From contig SUZB01000008.1 of NCBI GenBank assembly GCA_015060115.1, forward strand, positions 27,915 through 91,914: a stretch of 64,000 nt of DNA, in the 5' to 3' direction. Below the pieces are notes generated by a model, which had not been told where the DNA came from, ran no database searches, and saw only the letters and a program-made list of their open reading frames with translations. This DNA is from Rikenellaceae bacterium. Lineage in GTDB: Bacteria > Bacteroidota > Bacteroidia > Bacteroidales > Rikenellaceae. This document shows, one piece after another, positions 60,120-64,000 of the stretch (the first letter of the stretch is position 1; each line of letters begins with the position of its first letter). The position numbers and the translations under genes were made by a program.

Positions 60120-61421
60120 ATGGCAACCTTTTGTTATCGTGTGCGATCAACGCAAAAAAATAAATTGACCAAGGTGCAAATACACTTCACCGTTGGTCGA
60201 GGGAATCAGTTTTATGCCGATACGCAGTATTTGGTATTGACAGATGCGTGGGATAATAAGCGTCAGACCGTAAAGAGTCGCTATACTGCGGTAGAAGATT
60301 TCACTGAGCAGCAGGGAAGAGAACTGATGAAAAATCTATCTGAGTTGCGAAGTTTTATTCTTGGAGAGATTGCCAAAGATCCCGAACACGCAATGACAAA
60401 GACGAAGTTGGAGAAGATTATCTATGCGTTCCATCATCCTTGCAGTGTTGTCAATGGCAAGCGTGTGCGTAGCCGAGAGTCGCTCTCGGATTATATTGCT
60501 CGATATGTACGAGAGATGGAGAGTGGCGAGCGTCTTAATATTCACAAGTTGCGTTACGGGCTCTCAACAATCAAGAACTACAAAGGTTTTATTATTCAGT
60601 TTGACGAGTTTTGCAAAGCGATGCACAAGCGATATGACTTTGGCGATATTGATTTGAAGTTTTACGATGATTTTGTTGCATACTTCACCGCCAAGGGCTA
60701 CTCCATAAACACGATTGGTCGCCATGTTAAGGAACTTAAAATCATTATGCGCGCAGCTCGCGAGGAAGGCTTGCACGATAATGGTTTGATAGAGAGTCGT
60801 AAGTTTCGTGTACTGACAGCAGAGGTGGAGAATATCTATCTTACGGAGTCGGAGATTAGGGCTATTGCCGAGGTTGATTTGAAGGGAGATAGGCACAAGA
60901 GTATTGCGAGGGATATTTTCCTTGTAGGTTGTTATACTGCGCAGCGTTTTAGTGACTATTCAACAATCAATGAGGGTAATATCCGCACATTGGATAACGG
61001 TCAAAAAGTTATCGACCTCAAGCAGCAGAAGACGGGCAATAAGGTTGTTATCCCTATTCGTGCAGAGTTGCAAGCGATTCTCGACAAGTACGAAAATCGC
61101 TTGCCAAAAGCATACGAGCAAAAGGTGAATAAGTATATCAAGGAGATTGCTCGCGAGGCTGGCATTGTCGATATGGTAGAGGTATCGTATGTTGAGAGTG
61201 GCGAGAAGAAGTCGCACCTGGTTGAGAAATGTGAGCTTGTTAAGACTCACACAGCACGCCGTAGCGGAGCTACAAATATGTATTTAGCGGGTATCCCCAC
61301 GATTGCGATTATGAAGATTACGGGACATAAAACCGAAAAGGAGTTTATGAAATACATCAAAATCACCGAGGAACAGACCGCGATAGAGTTGATGAATCAC
61401 CCATATTTCGCAGGAAAGTAA
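60120..61421 (+). CDS. Tyrosine-type site-specific recombinase (integrase)
   Basis: A 433-residue recombinase of the Bacteroidetes mobile-element type. An N-terminal arm-binding region (FCYRVRSTQKNKLTKVQIHF), a SAM-like core-binding domain (about 130-215, LSTIKNYKGFIIQFDEFCKA), then the catalytic domain: Arg near residue 276 (YTAQRFSDY), the Lys strand (QQKTGNKVVIPI), HxxR in KTHTARRSGATNMY, HK in ITGHKTEKEF, and the nucleophile Tyr in FMKYIKITEEQ. It is complete. Position beside an AlbA_2-type gene and a small helix-turn-helix gene marks the edge of an integrated element that extends past the window. Confidence 0.92.
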   Translation: MATFCYRVRSTQKNKLTKVQIHFTVGRGNQFYADTQYLVLTDAWDNKRQTVKSRYTAVEDFTEQQGRELMKNLSELRSFILGEIAKDPEHAMTKTKLEKIIYAFHHPCSVVNGKRVRSRESLSDYIARYVREMESGERLNIHKLRYGLSTIKNYKGFIIQFDEFCKAMHKRYDFGDIDLKFYDDFVAYFTAKGYSINTIGRHVKELKIIMRAAREEGLHDNGLIESRKFRVLTAEVENIYLTESEIRAIAEVDLKGDRHKSIARDIFLVGCYTAQRFSDYSTINEGNIRTLDNGQKVIDLKQQKTGNKVVIPIRAELQAILDKYENRLPKAYEQKVNKYIKEIAREAGIVDMVEVSYVESGEKKSHLVEKCELVKTHTARRSGATNMYLAGIPTIAIMKITGHKTEKEFMKYIKITEEQTAIELMNHPYFAGK

Positions 61422-61429
61422 AAAATTCG

Positions 61430-61437
61430 TATATTTG
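61430..61437 (+). promoter_or_regulatory. Candidate promoter of the AlbA_2-type gene
   Basis: TATATTTG with TTTCG about 19 bp upstream; 27 bp before the ATG at 61464. Confidence 0.45.
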
Positions 61438-61463
61438 TAATCAGATATAAAAGCATACAGGAT

Positions 61464-62966
61464 ATGATTAGCAAAGGCCAAGCATTGGCGATGATAGGTG
61501 ATATTGAGAATTATCACATCGAGCGCACATCTTCTAAGGACAATATGAAGAAGTTCTGCGAAGCTATCTGTGCATTCTCAAACGACATGCCTGGAAGTGG
61601 CAAGAATGGATACCTTATTCTTGGCGCACACGACAATGGAAAGCTTTCGGGGTTGCGTGTAGATGATAAACTATACAAAACTATTACAGCCATTCGCTCT
61701 GATGGTAACATTCTTCCGTTTCCATCAATGAGTGTTGAGAAATTCTCATACGATGAGGGCGATTTGCTTGTCGTAGAGGTTGTGCCTCATCCATTTCCGC
61801 CTGTCAAGTTCAAAGGCAAGACTTGGATTCGTATTGGTCCACGAAAAGATATTGCTACCGAGGCGGAGGAGAGAGCATTGAAAGAGCGTAGGCAGGCTAA
61901 TCTATGGTCGTTTGAGACATATCCTTGTAAGGAAGCAACACTCGACGACTTGAAATTAGACTTGTTTAAGAATATCTATCTGCCTGCGGCTGTTGATGAA
62001 GATGTGCTTGTGGATGATAAGCGTGATATTAAGGAGCAGATGGCAGCACTCCGATTATATAGTTTAAAAGAGGATTGTCCAACCTATGCAGCGATATTGT
62101 TGTTTGGTAAGCGACCAGAGTATTACCTTCCAGGTGCGTATGTTCAGTATGTTCGCTTTAAAGGCGAGGATAATGCGGCGGATATTGTTAATGAGCATAA
62201 GTTTTCAGGTTGCTTGCTTGATATCCTGCCAAAACTCGATACATTCATTGAAACTGCAATTGTGGAGAAGAGCCCGAAGCCGATAAGTCCATTGCGTGAG
62301 AAGATGGTTTATAACTATCCGACTTGGGCTGTTCGAGAGTTGTTGATGAATGCTGTAATGCATAGAGATTATCAATCTAATACGCCGATAAAATTCTATC
62401 AATATCAGAATCGTATAGAAATTGACAATGCTGGTGGCTTGTACGGTAATGCCAATAAGGAGAACTTCCCGAATGTCAATGACTATCGTAATCCCGTTAT
62501 TGCCGAGGCAATGAAATTATTGGGATATGTCAATAGATATAATCGAGGTATTGCCCGCGTTCAGAAGGAGTTGCGAGAGAATGGAAATGGTGATGCAACA
62601 TTTTCGGTAGCAAATATTACAGTCTTCGGGGTTAATGTTGCAGATGCTGCTTATGTAGCAGATGGTCAGTTGGATATAGATTTTGCAGACAAAACCATAG
62701 ACGACAATGTTGCTAGTAATGTTGCTAGTAATGTTGCTAGTAATGTTGCTAGTAAGAAACGATATAGTAAGGGTGAAATGCAACAAGCTATACTTAATAG
62801 TTGTCAGGAATTCTGTTCATTAGAAGACATTGCCAATTTAGTAGGTAGAAGCCCTCAATATATTAAGAATTATTATATTGCGAGAATGATTAATGACGGT
62901 TTATTAGAGAGAAAGTATCCAATGAATCACCCTAACCAGCAATATCGAGCCAAGAAAGCAGAGTAA
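61464..62966 (+). CDS. AlbA_2 (Schlafen-type) plus GHKL-like ATP-binding protein
   Basis: A 500-residue protein. N-terminal AlbA_2/Schlafen-like DNA-binding domain (about 10-150: IENYHIERTSSKDNMKKFCE, NGYLILGAHDNGKLSGL, FKGKTWIRIGPRKDIATEAE). Middle HATPase_c_4-like region (AVRELLMNAVMHRDYQSNTP, IEIDNAGGLYGN, GIARVQKELRENG). A (NVAS)4 tandem repeat at about residues 415-430 links to a C-terminal winged helix-like region (CSLEDIANLVGRSPQYIKNY). Such proteins are often annotated as putative transcriptional regulators or RecG-related; several relatives occur on mobile elements, sometimes with defence genes. Function is not established. Confidence 0.82.
   Translation: MISKGQALAMIGDIENYHIERTSSKDNMKKFCEAICAFSNDMPGSGKNGYLILGAHDNGKLSGLRVDDKLYKTITAIRSDGNILPFPSMSVEKFSYDEGDLLVVEVVPHPFPPVKFKGKTWIRIGPRKDIATEAEERALKERRQANLWSFETYPCKEATLDDLKLDLFKNIYLPAAVDEDVLVDDKRDIKEQMAALRLYSLKEDCPTYAAILLFGKRPEYYLPGAYVQYVRFKGEDNAADIVNEHKFSGCLLDILPKLDTFIETAIVEKSPKPISPLREKMVYNYPTWAVRELLMNAVMHRDYQSNTPIKFYQYQNRIEIDNAGGLYGNANKENFPNVNDYRNPVIAEAMKLLGYVNRYNRGIARVQKELRENGNGDATFSVANITVFGVNVADAAYVADGQLDIDFADKTIDDNVASNVASNVASNVASKKRYSKGEMQQAILNSCQEFCSLEDIANLVGRSPQYIKNYYIARMINDGLLERKYPMNHPNQQYRAKKAE
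62706..62753 (+). repeat. 12-bp tandem repeat, four exact copies, in frame
   Basis: AATGTTGCTAGT occurs four times in a row and encodes NVAS each time. Changes in copy number keep the frame but change linker length. Confidence 0.9.
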
Positions 62967-63011
62967 AAGTCTGCAAAATATGCAAAGTAACATACCTCTT
63001 ATAGAAAATTT

Positions 63012-63428
63012 ATGCCTCGCAGACGAAAGATTGAGATTAAAGCCTCAGAGTTGGAGTGCTGTGATAAGCTTGTGGCAGAGTTGAGCAAGCGAGAGGAGTT
63101 TGCTAACTTTGATATGGCTAGTTTGCGGGTGTGGGCATACGAAAGTTATGAGCAGGAGTTGAAGGGTGTTGAGAAATCTTTGCGTAGGCTTGACCATTGG
63201 TTAGCAGCGCATCGCAACGAACTATTTATCACCAATATGCAGGGTGAGCGACTGCTTTGCAAACAAGACTTAGCAAAGGCGTTAGGTATCACACGCCCAA
63301 CACTTGATAGATGGCTGAAAAGTAAGTGGCTACAAGGTTGTCGCGACCACTCACGAACAGAGGATAATATCTATTACTACTCTGCAGATACAATAAAATC
63401 GGCGTTAGAGGAGTATTTGTCAAAATAA
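63012..63428 (+). CDS. Small helix-turn-helix protein of the integrated element
   Basis: A 138-residue protein. Residues about 75-115 form a predicted helix-turn-helix (LLCKQDLAKALGITRPTLDR, WLKSKWLQGCRD) similar to those of excisionase/MerR-like or DUF3853-type proteins of Bacteroidetes mobile elements. The N-terminal half is helical and charged. Likely an excision or transfer regulator, by context with the integrase; not proved. The start at 63012 has no clear SD, which is normal for this window. Confidence 0.65.
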   Translation: MPRRRKIEIKASELECCDKLVAELSKREEFANFDMASLRVWAYESYEQELKGVEKSLRRLDHWLAAHRNELFITNMQGERLLCKQDLAKALGITRPTLDRWLKSKWLQGCRDHSRTEDNIYYYSADTIKSALEEYLSK

Positions 63429-63450
63429 AGAAAAAGTGTAAGAAATATTT

Positions 63451-63486
63451 ATTTACTATACTTATCATATTTACTATACTTATCAT
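63451..63486. repeat. 18-bp direct tandem repeat, two exact copies
   Basis: ATTTACTATACTTATCAT at 63451-63468 and again at 63469-63486, 23 bp after the HTH gene. It could be a binding site for that protein; no further copies are seen. Confidence 0.7.
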
Positions 63487-63588
63487 AGTATATTTATTCT
63501 GTTGGTTGCAAATTGTAGATTTAAATTTCTATTTGTACAATATATAGGATAATTCGAATACTGCAAAAGCTTTATGAGAAATTTCATA

Positions 63589-63596
63589 TAACTTTG
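63589..63596 (+). promoter_or_regulatory. Candidate -7 box in the terminal AT-rich stretch
   Basis: TAACTTTG, 58 bp before a 33-codon frame at 63654. No TTG at -33. Confidence 0.3.
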
Positions 63597-63653
63597 GAGT
63601 GTAAAATGGCATAGAAATATACAACTTTAACAAAGTACCCTAACTAGAATAAA

Positions 63654-63755
63654 ATGACACCGCAAATATTAACAGACAAAAGTAGAGTTGAAGGTTGCTA
63701 TTTCATGCATCCTGAAATATTTAAGGATCCGTTTGATATAAAAAAATATTTTTAA
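63654..63755 (+). CDS. Possible 33-residue small ORF or gene remnant
   Basis: ATG at 63654 opens a 33-residue frame (MTPQILTDKSRVEGCYFMHP and so on) ending at TAA 63753-63755. It lies downstream of a -7 box. It may be a small protein or the remains of a longer gene. The rest of 63429-63920 is AT-rich with no other coding signal. Confidence 0.25.
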   Translation: MTPQILTDKSRVEGCYFMHPEIFKDPFDIKKYF

Positions 63756-63924
63756 CATCATAATTATATTGATCTAATTATAATTTAGCATAATTTATTG
63801 TTTGAGGTATAATTAGGAATGTTAATCTGTGTATTGGTTACTTTCATTCTTAAATTTATAAAAAGTTTGGAAGTTGTATTTGGTATATTATTTTGCACAT
63901 TTCTGACTAAATTAGCATCATACA

Positions 63925-63960
63925 ATGAGGCCGACTAAAAAGTGATTTTTGGTCGGTCTC
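63925..63960 (+). terminator. Hairpin near the window end, terminator or repeat terminus
   Basis: GAGGCCGAC ... GTCGGTCTC (8 of 9 pairs) with an inner AAAAA/TTTTT extension. It resembles the terminal repeat of the 195-bp R3 element (GAGGCTGAATAAAAAGTG vs GAGGCCGACTAAAAAGTG), so it may be a third, diverged element end cut by the window. Confidence 0.5.
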
Positions 63961-64000
63961 GTTGTTTATGTTTGCGATTGACGCAAAAAGCGATTACAAT

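Overview
The window reads as a chromosome segment of a gut Bacteroidales bacterium. Supporting signs are the Bacteroidetes-type promoter boxes (TAnnTTTG, several with TTG about 19-21 bp upstream), mostly absent Shine-Dalgarno sequences, an energy-transducing TonB, outer-membrane barrels, Bat proteins, an EF-G2 paralogue with degenerate G motifs, and secreted glycoside hydrolases (GH92, GH97, a GH33-type sialidase). Rikenellaceae/Alistipes is a guess from overall gene style and cannot be proved from this sequence. No rRNA, tRNA or CRISPR array was found.

Layout. 1-13,333: end of rpoN, asnS, a truncated GH2-like pseudoenzyme, rlmH, a repeat-filled gap, a YebC gene, ileS, a DksA-like regulator, then leftward upp, hflX and tonB. 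13,506-25,294: rlmN followed by a tightly packed rightward carbohydrate locus (GH97, GH92, two small lipoproteins, a giant alpha/beta hydrolase, a second GH92); the middle of this locus (about 18.8-23.0 kb) is strikingly AT-rich. 25.4-42.5 kb: core functions (yitT-like, priA, comF-like, dnaX, tyrS, folB, a sodium symporter, class I fumarase, batD, batE, recR, rplY, pth). 42.9-59.5 kb: EF-G2, an outer-membrane barrel, a methionine sulfoxide reductase, a zinc-ribbon coiled-coil membrane protein, recG, apt, an SDR dehydrogenase, a sialidase lipoprotein, an MscS channel, a FadL-like porin and a Ser/His-rich lipoprotein. 60.1 kb to the end: the start of an integrated element with a tyrosine recombinase, an AlbA_2-type ATP-binding protein and a helix-turn-helix protein.

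The most unusual content is non-coding. Several families of structured repeats fill the gaps: (i) about 130-bp palindromes that begin exactly at the stop codon of the preceding gene; (ii) tandem about 125-bp palindromes after fumarase and two identical 195-bp elements at 42.5 and 59.7 kb, which share one hairpin apex; (iii) mosaic hairpins whose arms are short tandem repeats (about 9-11 nt) and whose arm sequence changes between copies while staying self-complementary around a core containing GTCGG-TA. These are the best candidates for something undescribed. In the genes, dnaX carries an A10 tract where a -1 shift gives an immediate stop, which predicts a short gamma-like product.

Functionally, the GH92/GH97/sialidase genes point to harvesting of host or dietary glycans. 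The rest is mainly housekeeping: translation, replication and recombination, nucleotide salvage, and envelope functions.
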